Of a DNA stretch of 64,000 bases, positions 50,923 through 63,825 are shown piece after piece. How positions within the stretch are numbered: the stretch's first letter is position 1; each line of letters begins with the position of its first letter. Source of the DNA: Neodontobutis hainanensis (Eukaryota > Chordata > Actinopteri > Gobiiformes > Odontobutidae); the NCBI GenBank assembly GCA_024349245.1, contig JALDNG010000501.1:186001-250000 (forward strand), given 5' to 3'. The position numbers and the translations under genes are program-made. A model generated the notes under the pieces. It was not told the origin of the DNA, did not search any database, and was given only the letters and a program-made list of their open reading frames with translations.

Positions 50923-52887
50923 AAAAATTTATAAAAATTAATATTTTGTTATCTTAATATACACATTCAAAAACCTCGTGAACACAAATTAATGTTTTGC
51001 GGCGATATTGTTCGCAAATTTTCCTTCTTTTAAGAAGATCGTTCTTCTTGACAACTTATAACTTTACCTTTTTCCTTACGATATTGCGTTGTAATTCAAT
51101 TTAATGTGTGTTAAAGCAAGTGCTTCTTGGTGTGTTTTTAAATGACAAATGAAAAATAATCCATTAAAATTTAATGTGCGTTTTGCTCTCGTGAAATCAA
51201 GTTTTTCTCTTATTTTTATTTTTTTGGAACTCTGAGCGTCTTTTGTATTTCTAGATTGCCAACAACAAGCATTCTTTGAACTTATAAAAGTTTATATAAA
51301 TTCATAAAAAATTTTAACGTATTAAATATTTGGAATCAAACCAATGCTTTCTACGTCATACTCATGCATCTTTGGATCTAAAAACAGATTTTACGATCTG
51401 AAATATTTTTTATAGGGTCCGCAATAATGTTACAATAGTTTGGTAATTTTCGCTGAGTTTGATCAACCGATGATAACTTGAATAATAACACTTTTAGTAT
51501 TATAATTTCAAATAAATAATACATCAAGCATAAAATAAAGGCAGTAGAGATCTTATTCAAAGAGCTTTATATTTTTGCACACGCGCGTGTTATATTTTAA
51601 ATATAACACGAAAGACACCGAGTCAGCTTTAATATTATGTTACTTAATTTTTACCCTCACATCAGATTGAATTAACCCATCCAATAATTCATGTGTTATT
51701 ATTTAATTTCATTTCATTTGATACTTAAGCTAACCTTATATTACTTTAAATGTGCAATTTTAATCACATATTTCCTATGCCTGAAAGATGAACATAAAAT
51801 AATGTATTTTTATGAATTATTGATAATAACACTCGAATTAACTATTCTAAAGATGGTGGGCACAAAATTTTTCGAAAATAAAAACGTATCGTTGAATCGA
51901 ACTCTAAAATAAAATTAATAAAATAATTTTTTTAAGTTTGGAAATATTTTAACACACCCATTTAATATTTTATTCTAAAAATGGCATTATAGTTAACTTT
52001 GAAAATATTTTCAAATAAAATAAAATTGTGTCATAAATCGATACACTCGTAAGCTGATTAGATATTTAATCTACCTCATATTACTAGAAATAAATTTTCT
52101 GAGTTATACGATTATTGTTATATAGTATTGACTCCTAGTCATCAAAATTAAAAAAATATTTAAATATCATAAAATGATATGTTAAAAAATGTTTATCATC
52201 AAACCACGAATAGCGCACCTGAATATTTTAAAATTATAATGTATCACAAATAAATTTAAACATTTGATGATTTCGCCTCTTCAACATCGACTATTATATT
52301 TAATAAAAATTTAAATATCGATAAAGGTTTTAATCTCTTACTGATTAGCCCTATTCATAAAAATATTGAATGAGAAATATCCAAAAAAGATATAACCGGG
52401 TGTAGTTGATGAAAGTACGATGAAATTAATCTTAATTTCGCAAATTTAATTTTGTCAAAATAACACCTAACATTCCTTAAAGAGGATGCGCCAACTCGCC
52501 CGCAGCACGAAATAACATTTGTTTTATTTAAAAATGTATCAATTAAATTTTGCTGCATATGGATACAAAGGAAGCGAATTCAAACGGTTCCAAACGGACA
52601 GTTTTTCGTGCCAAAAAAATTAATCATAATTTTATCAAAGTTGCCGGCTTAATCTCAAACTTCTGACTAAAATCTTGCAAATGAATTATAATCTAATAAT
52701 ACTTGACCAATTCATATTTATATAATATGAATTTCCATACAAATCTATCTTTTGATATTAAAATCGAAAAAAAAATTTAGTTATCTTGAAATAGAAAATA
52801 ACAAAACGTTAACATTGATAGATTAAAATAAACAAGTGATAATCTTAGAGTAAAATAAACAATTTTGAAGAGTATCAATCTATTTTC
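50923..52887. other. Intergenic, AT-rich
   Basis: No supported gene. It contains the palindrome at 51586-51610. Frames at 51378-51560, 51691-51912 and 52355-52558 show no domain. Confidence 0.4.
51586..51610. repeat. Perfect 12-bp palindrome with one-base spacer
   Basis: CGTGTTATATTT and AAATATAACACG are exact reverse complements around a single T, preceded by alternating CG (ACGCG). It has the same arm-plus-one-base layout as the palindrome at 20541-20567 but an unrelated sequence. Confidence 0.8.
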
Positions 52888-53185
52888 ATGTTTTTTTCTT
52901 TTGGAAGAATTAGAAAGCTAGTTTTCTGTTAACTTTGACCATAATTTTCTGTTTAAGTTGTTATTGGTTTCATTGTTCGTATGCTTTACATTTTCAGAAT
53001 AATTCTGTTCGCCTTTCTAATTATATTTATGAATATATTAAGTAATTTATTCATTCACTTACAGTCGTACGTTGTTGGAATACCGGCTCCGCCAGACCAA
53101 CTTAGCAAAGCGGTTATCTGTTGTTTCTGTATTTTATAGACGACTCCCTGGGGAAGTGTGTCGCAGTGACTTTTTTATAATATAA
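52888..53185 (+). CDS. Possible four-exon small protein gene
   Basis: Exons 52888-52927, 52958-52974, 52998-53041 and 53065-53185 join in frame from ATG to TAA for 73 residues, beginning MFFSFGRIRKLVFF. The introns are 30, 23 and 23 nt, all GT-AG. The last two have pyrimidine-rich ends (TTTTCAG and CACTTACAG) and the length typical of the window. The product is basic, with YEYINRTLLEYRLRQTNLAK in the middle, and no family is recognised. In the last exon the other two frames are also partly open (one contains VVGIPAPPDQLSKA), so the final reading could be wrong even if the exon boundaries are right. Confidence 0.35.
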
Positions 53186-55430
53186 CACGGATAATATTTA
53201 ATAATTCATTCATTTGTCGTTTCTTATATTTGTATAATTTATTACAACATCAATACATTTCTGTTTTTCATGTTTCTTGAAGTGAAACTAATTTCATGAC
53301 TTTTGTAATTCATAAAAATTTCATAGTTTTTATTTATAAGATGAAATTATTATTTAAAATAGATTGAGAAAGCTTATCCTACATATATAACCTCCATTTA
53401 TGGGCATATACGAACTAATTTTCTTTCAATTTCACTGGATCTTTTCACTATTTTAAAGTTTTTAAAGACGCTAAAATTCGAAGCTAATGAACTAACCGGT
53501 TTATATTTTGTCAAGGACTTTTGAAGAATTTTTTTCCACTTTTATTTTGTTTGTTTCATACAAAAAATCAATTAAATTATTCCCTATTATAGTTGACATT
53601 TTGAAAAATTTTCTTCTGACGTTTTGAAATTGAATCTTTCAACCGCCGGATATTCACATCATGTTTTGATCGTTCTTTGTATGTTACGTGCTCAAAAACA
53701 ATTATAATACCATTATTTATACCACATTTTATGATAGATAAACTCCAAAAAATGAAAGTGTTGAAACAAATCAATGATTAAAATTATAATATTTCACAAT
53801 TCAATGGTTATATATGAATAGAACGTTGGAAAAAAGACATAATTTGTTGAAGGGATTAACTGCATGCATTCCATTGTTTGCTGTTAATTTTAGCAGCTTT
53901 TTACGAGCGGTATTGATAAAATCATGAATTTTATTATTTGTCGTTAAAAATGTGTTTTCAATCTATCCATGATGATCATACTTTTTATGTTGTACTAAAA
54001 TGTAAAATTCAAGAATGTAATAAATTCAGAAAACTCAAACATGTGATTCTCATTTTACTACAAAATATTTTGAAAATAGGAAATTCATCAATTTTAATAC
54101 TCAGGGAAATTCGGTCTAATTTCTTTGACTGTTGATAAACAATTCAGCTTTTAAGTTCATTTCAAAAACTTCTGTTTATTTGATAAAGGAAAAATATCTT
54201 GGAATTTTCCGGTTAGATTATACATTTAAGTAAATTCTACGGTGGAACTATATATCTGAGGTTTTTTGTTTTCCTCTGCTTCTTTAATCTTACACACCAA
54301 ACTATTAACACATGCATGCTGATATTTTTAATACCTGCATCATAAAAAACCACATCTGCCCATTTGTGAACATTCATACTTTTTCAGTCATATAGATAAA
54401 AGATTTTTCATGTATTTTGAAATTATTGTAAAACGTGTTTATTTACTGGGACAGCATTGTTCCTCCAAAAACAACAAATGTTAAAAATGAAACGGTTTCA
54501 TTATATGATTTTATATTTTTGTGTCAAATACCCGATGAATTTTCAAGTCAAGCCAAATAGAAAAGAGCGTAAAAAAGATGTTAAAACATGTAAGAAGAAT
54601 TAAAATCTAAATGAATTTTATCAGATAATTTATCTTGGTAAAATTATTATTTTTTAAGATAAATAAGTTTAGCACTTTTTCATTAAGCTAAGACTCCAAA
54701 ATGACATTTATCAGGACTACAATGAATCAGCTATAGCATAGGTTTTTAATCGAAAGGATATGATCACTTTTACAAAAAATAAATGGTTAGTACTTGTTAT
54801 TTCCGTTCTGTAGGATCATAATGCTTCTATTGTGCTTTTTATCAGTAATTTTAGATTATCAGAATAAAAACAGATAAAAATAAAAGGGCTAAAAAATATT
54901 TCTTCTCTCATTGTTGATGAAATCACTTTGCAATTGTTTATGGTACATATTAAAAACCTGGTGATTGGAATAATATTTTCAACTATTTTTAGATTAAATT
55001 ATGATTTAAAGATAAAAACGATGAAATGTAAAATTAGAAATGTGTCAAGATAAATCCTTACTCGGCTTACGAATCAAACCGAAATAATATCGAATCCATG
55101 AAATTATATATTACCCACTATCAGTAGAAGTTATCAGGATAGTGTATTTAAAATTAAACACAAAATTGATTTTTAATGATAATCATTAAATATTCTGTTA
55201 ATTTTGCACTTCCCATAAAATAATGAATTTAAATTTAAACCATCTTGATATAAAAATACTGATTCAGCATTCGGCCTCGAGGAATTAATTTAGAGAGTTT
55301 TGTAAAGTCTGAGGTAAGACCTAAAAAATTGAGAATTTGTGTATTCGAATTTTTCTAATTTTTATGAAGTTACTTTTAATGCAAAAAACCCAAATGAGTT
55401 AAAGAACCCTAAAAAGGAATATAAGATAAG
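53186..55430. other. Intergenic downstream of Sec16
   Basis: AT-rich. Frames at 53577-53774 (minus) and 53938-54135 (plus) have no recognisable content. No AATAAA was seen close behind the minus-strand Sec16 stop codon. Confidence 0.4.
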
Positions 55431-58400
55431 TTAATTTTTAGGAACTACGTATCGTTGTTGTCGACGTTGGTAATCGATATGAATACCAGCTTTCGATGTT
55501 GAAAGTGACGCAATAGATAATGGTGGAGCAGAAATTAAATTATCCATGTTTGAGTTTTGATTTGATTTATCGACATATCTATTAGTTGCATGATCAAATA
55601 TGATATTTTGTTGAGAGTCGTCAGGAAGATAAACCTGCTCTCGAGGCCTGAACAATTTTCCCAATATTTTTGTAGCTCCTGATAAGATGGAAGTCTGGTT
55701 TTGATCACTTGATTTAGCATCGATGTTTTGATTGTTGTCTGGTTTAGAAGATACAGGATTGATTGTAGGTTTCGGTTCTGCTGTTTCAAGATAAGTATCG
55801 TCCCTTGATGGCTTTTCAGGTGGTATATTCACGTTCTTGGGTGAAGAAGGTTCAAAAGAACGAGTGGGTGCTGCAGGAATTGTTGGAACGAAACTTGGAG
55901 GAGGCAAATCTCGAACGTTGAAAACAGGAACGACTATCTCTAGATCGTTTTCTTGTTTATTCTCACAGACAATGGGAGAATGTGAAAATGATTCAGGGAT
56001 AGGACTGTTTTGAAGTTCAACTGTCGGAGACAAATCTTCGTTGTTATTAGGTTTTCGTATATCTTTACCTTGTGAGGAGTCTGTATGGGTTGTTTTCGTT
56101 GTTAGATGGTCAAAGTCAAATGTATGATGTTTTTGTGGATCCAACTGCAGTTCTTGGGCGATTGTATCCGTGGAATTAGTTTGATTAAAATTTTGACAAA
56201 ATTGCTCTCCCAAAACTAATCTTTGCAATTCAAGAAGCCAATCAGGGTATTTAATGGATTGGAAAAGTGAATGAAACACTTGTCGAGATAGTCTGAAAAG
56301 TTTATGAAGAAAATGATGCGAATAGTTGGCTATATTGTCTTTGAGGACGGAAAATGTAATAGATTGGAGATAGTCGTAGCAATGCTGTTTACTTTTACTA
56401 AATGAGAGGATTTCTGCGAAGGAGAATTTGAACAGCTGGAGGTAAGGAAAATGAAAGTCGGGCTGTTTGGTGAGCTTGATACACTCATAAATTTCCAAGG
56501 TTCGTAGAAGCATTATGTCATCGGTGGAAAGTGTCAAAGATCGTCGAGTTAAGGATACTTTTGGATAAAATATAGGAGGTTGAAGATTGTTTAGGCCAAT
56601 GATAAGATCAAGAATTACGACGCATACTTGATATTCGTTCCATTTACCTTTAGATTGGAGTATTCTAGCAATGTTATGAATATAAACCCTACAAACATCA
56701 CCGTGAATTGGATATTGGGACAGAAACAGTGCTACGTGTTGATTCCAATTTTTTATAACTTCGAAGTCTTTAATTAAAGATATATCGATTGGGATGTTAT
56801 TTATAATTGAGAGGTAAGACCTTAACAAATCATGGTAATCAAATGAGTCAATATATTTAATAATAGCCTCTTTGTATAAAATAGGATCATGAAGAGATAG
56901 CATCATTATTAAACCCCAGTTTTTAGAATCGAATGCATTCCTGACTGCGTTTCGTTGATCATTAAAAATCAAGGATGATAAAATTTTGGAATGATGATTT
57001 TGATTGATTACATCGTTGTTTTTCTGAGTTAAAAAATTACTTATTTTCAAATCTGGATTATAGCTGATTAAAATCTCAGCGAAATCAGAATAATCTATGG
57101 TGGAGCTGGATTTAATTATTCCAAGCATTAAATTCCACAATAATTGAAATATTTTATCTGATTCTTCAAATGATTCAACAGATTTTCCTATGTATTTAGT
57201 TATTTTTCTGATATTAGAGTCTGAGTTGTTTAAAGGGCCGGGAAATTCCAAGATATTTTGATCAACGTCATAAAATATGTTGAAGATACTGAAACGATCG
57301 TGATGAGGAATAACTATCTGATTCGTTCCACCGAACCGTGATAATGAGTGAGTGTTAGAAAATAGTTGGGGAGTAGGTCTCATAGAAGTGTACTTATCAG
57401 TTGAATCAATGTTCTGTGCAGTTGAGTTGACGAATGTCTCCAAAGCAAAATCATACTGGGACTTTTGAGCCATATGAAGAGAATCCTCAAACCTACTCCG
57501 ATTTGATGTGGATTCTCTTCGCGAGGTTTGATTCCTAGATATTTCCATATATGTTTGATACCACCGTGCGTAATCCGCTTGCCATCTGGCATAGGCAACT
57601 GCTGCAGGATCATTTTGTTTTCGATCATTACAATAGGAATAGTCGTAAGTATTCATGGCTTGAAAACTGGGATTACTGTTACACATTTGTTGAGAAATAC
57701 AACAGCTTTCGGGGTATCGAGGCACAGGATTCGAATATATTGGTGGAGGAAAATAACCACCCATATTTTGATATGGAATGAAATTCGAACCATACATAAG
57801 AGGTGGATAATTGTGCTGGTTATTGAAAACATCATTTGGCATATGAACATAGTTAAAGGTTTGGTAGTGATTCGAATGCTTTTGAAAGTTATCAGTAGCA
57901 TATCCATGATTATCGTAAATCATTTGATTTGGAAGATGCATACAAGCCTCATCCTGAGTATTAATTTGGTTTTCATTTGATACTTTATTGATACTGGGTA
58001 AGCTAGGTTTATCAATAACTTCTGGTAAAGTTTTGTTAGTCTCTTCTTTTTTTAAACCGGGATTTGAGTTCGATGTATTTTTATTCAAACAATTTCTATC
58101 AAAAAATGGACTTTCCGTTTGTTCAGGGATTTTTGCAAATGATAAGCAACTATTTTTAGAATCGAAGTTAAAGGCACTAAAATCGAAATTTATTGGACTT
58201 GCGCTTCTCGCAACTTTATTGATATTATTTTTTGAAACAGCAACAGGCGAGTCATCATTTAACATTTGAGTTTTTTTATGATTTAGTCCATCTGTGATAA
58301 AGATCGTTTCCACTTTTTGAGCCTGACATGAATCGATTTTATTTGATGAAGATGAAAGAGGAAAAATATTGCTCTGCCCATCTTCATTTGAAGTGACTGG

Positions 58401-59278
58401 CTTTGTATGATCATTTGAACATAATTTTGAGTTTGATACTTCGATCGTGCTACTTTTTATGTCTCCACAAGGAGATTCTGGTTTTTGAAGAGGGATGAAT
58501 GAATTTACATTTTTGAAAAAATTGATCTGTTTTGAATAATTTAATAGTGTTCTCTGTAATTTCACTGTCGACTACGGTGATACATTCTGAATTTTCGTTT
58601 GATTTTCAAGAACAATAGAACTATTTTCAATGCATTCTGACTCAACGTTATTACTTTTACTTGACTCCAACTCTGAGGAATAAATTAGCTTTGGGGGTTC
58701 GTTTTTTGTAATTAAAATATCTTCGGCTGGAGGGAGTTCACAGTCGATATCGGTACTTTCAGTTTCTTGTAAATTTGAGGAAAATAGAGACATAGTTGGC
58801 TCTTTTTTATCTTCAATGATGATATCTGATTTCGTTAGGGGAATGGTATCGTCGAGATTTTTTTCTTCAGTTTTAGCAGGAACGGCGTTTAGATTGAGTA
58901 ATTCGTCTTTCGTGCGAATTCCTCTGATACTTTGCCTTGACCTTGAAGAAATTATTTTGGCTGAAGTTATTGTAAATGAAAACCTCCAAGCTTTTTTATT
59001 TCTTTTGTGGTTGTAAAATTTTTACTGTTCGGGTTTTCACCTTGTACGATAACTGAAGAAACAGTGCTCTCTTTATTTTTGATTGTGAGACCTTTGAATT
59101 CTGGCAACATGGTGTTAATAGTCTCTTCAATATCTAAATACTGATGATCAAGAGTAGAAAAATTCGATTTGCGTCTTAACATCACACGAATGAAACGAAG
59201 ATTACAAACGATAAATGCATGATGTACGCTTGCGTGTTTGATGATAAATTGAGTATCGGCTTTGCTCGCATATGTCAT
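55431..59278 (-). CDS. SEC16: Sec16, ER exit site scaffold
   Basis: Exons 59278-58984, 58960-58584 and 58553-55431 give 1264 residues. Intron 1 is 23 nt (58961-58983, GTTTTC...CTTCAG). Intron 2 is 30 nt (58554-58583, GTATCA...TTACAG) and removes an in-frame TAG. Sec16 organises ER exit sites and scaffolds COPII coat assembly with Sec13, Sec23 and Sec31. Residues 1-620 are disordered and low in complexity, rich in serine and asparagine with proline-tyrosine patches. The central conserved domain begins near 630 (NILEFPGPL at about 657-665). It runs into the helical ACE1 region (about 760-1010, with NAVRNAFDSKNWGLIMMLS near its start), which in relatives pairs with Sec13. Near the end, EQVYLPDD..QNIIFDHATNRYV matches the conserved C-terminal motif. 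The start is uncertain: the frame opens at 59281 and an alternative ATG is at residue 34. The length is between yeast and human forms. Confidence 0.9.
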
Positions 59279-59281
59279 CAA

Positions 59282-62200
59282 TCATATTATAACTAAATTT
59301 GATTAATTTGGTATTATCCAGCAACCTGAGCTATATTTAAAAAAATCAACTTTAATATCCATCTAAATTGACGATTAATTTTAATAGCTGATGAAAGTTA
59401 GGTCTGTAAGTCAATTTTTAATGTTAGATGATCGAAATTAGGAAATATTTTGTTCTTTAAGACTATTTATGAATATTTTAACTGATTGTTCTAACAGAAT
59501 TCTTTTATGATTCACTAACAAATACAATTAAAGCTGAAGAATGTCAATATCGGTTAACCAAAATGAAAAACGGTTGAACGATTTACCAGAGATGAGTTAA
59601 CCATTTGTGTTTTTTTAACTTATCAAAGTGCCACATATGTTTCATAACTTTTTAAGATATAATTATTTTAAGAATCGAAAATACGAAAATAGCTTGCGGT
59701 TTTTCTAGAATAGTTCAAAATGCAGTTGGTCAGTTAATATCTAAGGATATTCATACGCTTGCGTGTTAAGATAAAAATGTTTCATTCATTAAAAATTTTA
59801 ATAATTGTAAACTGTACTCAGTATTTTAAATAATTTTTAAATTTATTTCTCGTTTTGTTTCATATTTACATGATTTATCGGTTTAATTTTAGAAATTGCT
59901 TCAAAGAATTTTGAAAATTTTGTTATTTTTGTTTTATCAGATTATATTTAGAAATATTCCAATCTGACTCGTGATATTATAAAATAATCCAACAGATTAA
60001 CCGATATGCTGAATACAGAATTTCTAATGTTCTGTCAGTCCTTTTAGTTCTGACAGTGTTCAAACAGAGAAAATTGATACATGTTGTAATATCATAATAA
60101 ATAATGAATGAGCTAAAATATCAAAACTGTCAATGTATTAAATACAAATTATTTTCCACTCGATTCAACTAAACTGGGAAAAATATAATTTTTTTAAATA
60201 TACGAACCTATAACCAAAAATTTCATCGATTATGAAATTTATTGTTAAAAACGTTTTTATAAATATTCCCAATTCTAAAAGTTGTGGTAATGGTTTAACA
60301 ATACTTTATTTGGTGATTTTTACAATTCGTTTGATTAAGAGGTGGAGCCAACGCTTACCAAAGTACGGGTATCGTTTTCTTTTATTAAGATCAATTATTA
60401 TTAACTTATTGCACAACTTTAACTCTGTTTTTGCGCGCGCGCGTATTTGTAATAGAAATGTAAACGCCCAGTTTTAGCATTTTAATGTTCATAATTAAAG
60501 CCTTAACTTACAATTTTTTCTTAGTTTTGTTTTGTATAAAAAAATAAAATTTAAATTTTTAGATCGATTTTATGCAGAGTTAATCTTGAATATTGTAAAA
60601 ATCAACTTTATAATGTCGTTCAAGGTTGACTATTCAGTTAAAAAATTCTCAGGCGTGTCTTTTATTACAAATTCATGAGAAAATTTAAATACGAAAACAT
60701 GTTTTGATTTGAGCGAAAATGCCTATACTTGTTCGTAGCTCAACTTTTTGGCTGTCCTCTTAAATTCATAAGAGGAATAAATTTGTCATAATTAAAAATG
60801 ATAGCGTTTATAAATTAAATTATAAGATAATGTTTGGTTTTCCCACCCAATTATGTGAACACCTATCATATGGTATACATTCACGCGGGAGGCTCCATGT
60901 ATTGACTGGGCGCGATGGATCTTTGTAATAATCAGAGAAACTCGTCGAACGCCGAAAGCAGGAGAAATTGCATCTTTTGATTTGATAGAAGCACATTAAA
61001 CCATGTTTAGTCTCTCAGATACAAATACTGCAAGGTTAAAACATATAGAAGCAAGATATATAACAGGTTCCCATCGTAGGAGGGCTAGAACTGTTCACCG
61101 AAGTTCACGATACATTATGATACATACACTATAAATGTATTACATATATTTTGTGGAATATTAACGAAATCATTCCAAGTCTGTGAAAACGAAATAACTC
61201 CAGATAAATCTATAAACAAATTTAATCATTAAAAACAGGCAGAGTTATAATAATTATCCAAATCATATATATAACGGTTGCTTTAAGAGTTAAAACATCA
61301 TCTAAGTTTTCCGTATAATATCCCTTCGAAAATAGACTATATGCTAAAGTTAGAAAAGCGCCACAATGTTAAATAATTATATTATATCTGATACCCATCC
61401 AACCAAAAGAAATTTATCATGTACAGCCTTTTTTAGATGATACTATACAGTGAAATTCAAGGCGACTATCATGAATTTATGATATGGTCAACAAACTAAC
61501 GCCTCTCTTCATCGTGTTACAACAGTTCGATCTTCATTGATTCTACCTTTCGTTCCGTCCATCGCCGTTTGTTCAAGGTCTCATCTTAATGGCCTTCGAC
61601 GTAGGTACAGAATTATATATATCCCTTGTGCATATTGGTTGATGAGTGGTAAAAATGAAAATCTTACTTGAAATTGTTTAACTATGGAATTATTCTTGGA
61701 TGCCAAATTTTACTACCTCGGATTTCGAATAATAACTTATATCTGCAATCAGACACGAATTTCCAGAAAGTCATCTGCACAGATGCTACTCTCATCTTAA
61801 TCAATCCATATATCGTAAAATATGCTAAATTCAACAAAATGAAGATAATTGCTTGATAATTTTATCAACTATGCAGCTTCTAACAGTTGTGACGATTTTA
61901 TATATACATGAGGCTATATTATTCATTTTATCAAAACTGATTTTTTATGAATCCTTACACGCTTTTTTATGATACTTCGAAAGAACTTGTATGTCGCTTT
62001 ATGACACTAATTTATTGAATCTCGCCATCGAAAGACATTTGAATATATAAGGAAGACAAATGACGAGTTGGAAAGTTATAAAGGTGCCTCGAGACTTTTT
62101 CGTGAACTTTCATCCAAATATGTGTATTCGTATTAGTTATCAAATCTAAATTCGCATTTTTTATGACAGATGCAGAGATTTGTCTAAATTATAAAAGAAT

Positions 62201-63474
62201 TAGATAAAGGGAATTTACCGACCCTGCGAATTTAATTACGATACATTTAACGCGTGGAAGCTTCAAAAATTTAATTTATTACTTTTTCAAGGGAAAATAC
62301 TATTCGGCATTATTCGAAACATGTCTTTTATCTCCTCACATGAGTCATCTTGGAGCCATTTCTTTTTTCGAATTTGTATTTATTGTTTTCTGCATTTTTA
62401 TCATAATATCAAAAGCTTTGTGAAAGTTCATGTTAATTTGTTTCCATGATAATTTTTAATTTTATATATCTTCTTTGAACAATATATTCATAAAATACGA
62501 ACCATTTTGATTCGATGAGTCAGCAAAGATAGCTGTCTAAAAATTTTCATCTTATTAGTGCTTCACATTGATGTTATTTTGTAGTTGTTAATATATTCTA
62601 GTTTTACATTGTTTATGATTGATAAAAACTTCACGCTTTGGTCTAAAAATGTTAAGAAATAATAACGAATACAGGACTAAGTTGTGACGAGTGCACAGAG
62701 CATTTTTGGTTGTTTATCCATATGTTCTGGACATAAACTATTGTATGTATGGACAGGAGCACATTATTGAATTTTTGTCAGTAATGTTTCATATAATAAG
62801 TATAAAATTGACAACATATAACTAGGATGCTGATTTATTCGAGATGAAAACGATTCCATCCATACCGGAGTGGCCAATGAATGAAGAATATAGATTAAGT
62901 AAAACTCTTTCGGTTCTGTTGAAAAATGCCAGACATATTCAATAAAGGTGGTTATTAGATAATTCATGATAAACTAACATATTGCAGGTGGTTACGATAT
63001 ATTAATAATATATATTTTATAAATGACCTTACGTGTCCTCCTCGGAAATACCGCCCACAAAGTAATAATCAATTTAAACATGAACACTAAAATCTTTTTC
63101 AAACATACCCAATATTTCAATGACAGAATTACTTCTTTTTGAGGTAATTTTTTAAATTACATTCATATAATAACTATTAGTAAGCGTGTGTCGTTTGAGT
63201 AGAATCGCAAAATGATGAAAAAATAAATTAAGTTTTTAAATTAGTTTTTGACTGTTGTCTTTGTAATTACCAAAGCAATTCACAAGTATTTGTACGATCT
63301 ATTTATGTTTTTTTTATTTGGAATACAATCAACAGAGGTTAAGAACTTTGAAGTTATCACATTTTTACGACTAAACACGACCAGAAAATCTTTTTGTAGT
63401 TTTGCGTTTTGATTGCGCGTTGAAAACATTTAAATTAGGTCATAGTAGGAATGTGAAAAAAAGTTATTCCTCAA
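59282..63474. other. Intergenic upstream of Sec16
   Basis: About 4 kb, AT-rich. A run of alternating GC (GCGCGCGCGCG near 60433-60443) and GC-richer islands at 60880-61000 and 61540-61620 stand out. The first island is open in several frames on both strands and so cannot be read with confidence. No supported gene. Confidence 0.35.
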
Positions 63475-63825
63475 ATGATGTGGTATTTTCGAAAATATAC
63501 TTTTTGGAAATTCTCAACAAATTATAAGTACACGCAGAAACACCAAATTGATCCTGGCCAGGTTCAATCGTTTGTCGAGCTATCTGAAGCTTTTACTCAA
63601 ATTAGCTCCTAAAAGACTATGACTCGTATGAATGGGCGCTTTAATAGAGGACAAACAGATGAACTTTTTGTCGGGGGGAAAATCTCACAACGCCTAAGCG
63701 CATATCTGTCTGAGCAGAAATGCTTTCTGCAGGTTAGGTCACTTACTGTCAAAATACAAGTAGACGGAGATTCGCCTATGTTCGTATATAGGTTGACTGG
63801 AGGTAGAATTTTCACCTTGGTTTGA
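63475..63825 (+). pseudogene. Coding-like frame with one stop, possibly J-domain related
   Basis: Starting at an ATG pair (63475), one frame runs 117 codons to TGA with a single internal TAA (63610-63612). Before the stop it reads DPGQVQSFVELSEAFTQISS, which resembles the end of a J domain (F.E+SEAY..LS), but the diagnostic HPD triplet is absent (HQID instead). After the stop it continues FNRGQTDELFVGGKISQRL. The simplest reading is a gene disabled by one nonsense change; an intron removing the stop is possible (42 nt) but would delete the J-like part. The minus strand is also open here (63815-63609), so caution is needed. Confidence 0.28.

Noticed and set aside
57528..57980. A 150-codon plus-strand frame and several smaller frames across 55.5-59.0 kb
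   Set aside because: They are antisense shadows of Sec16, whose domains and splice sites fix the coding strand.
58572..58583. A 12-nt GT-AG segment in Sec16 as an ultra-short intron
   Set aside because: The 30-nt pair that contains it also preserves the frame, has a better acceptor and is in the plausible size range.
60433..60443. Alternating GC run as possible Z-DNA or microsatellite
   Set aside because: Too short to call a microsatellite and no neighbouring element gives it meaning.
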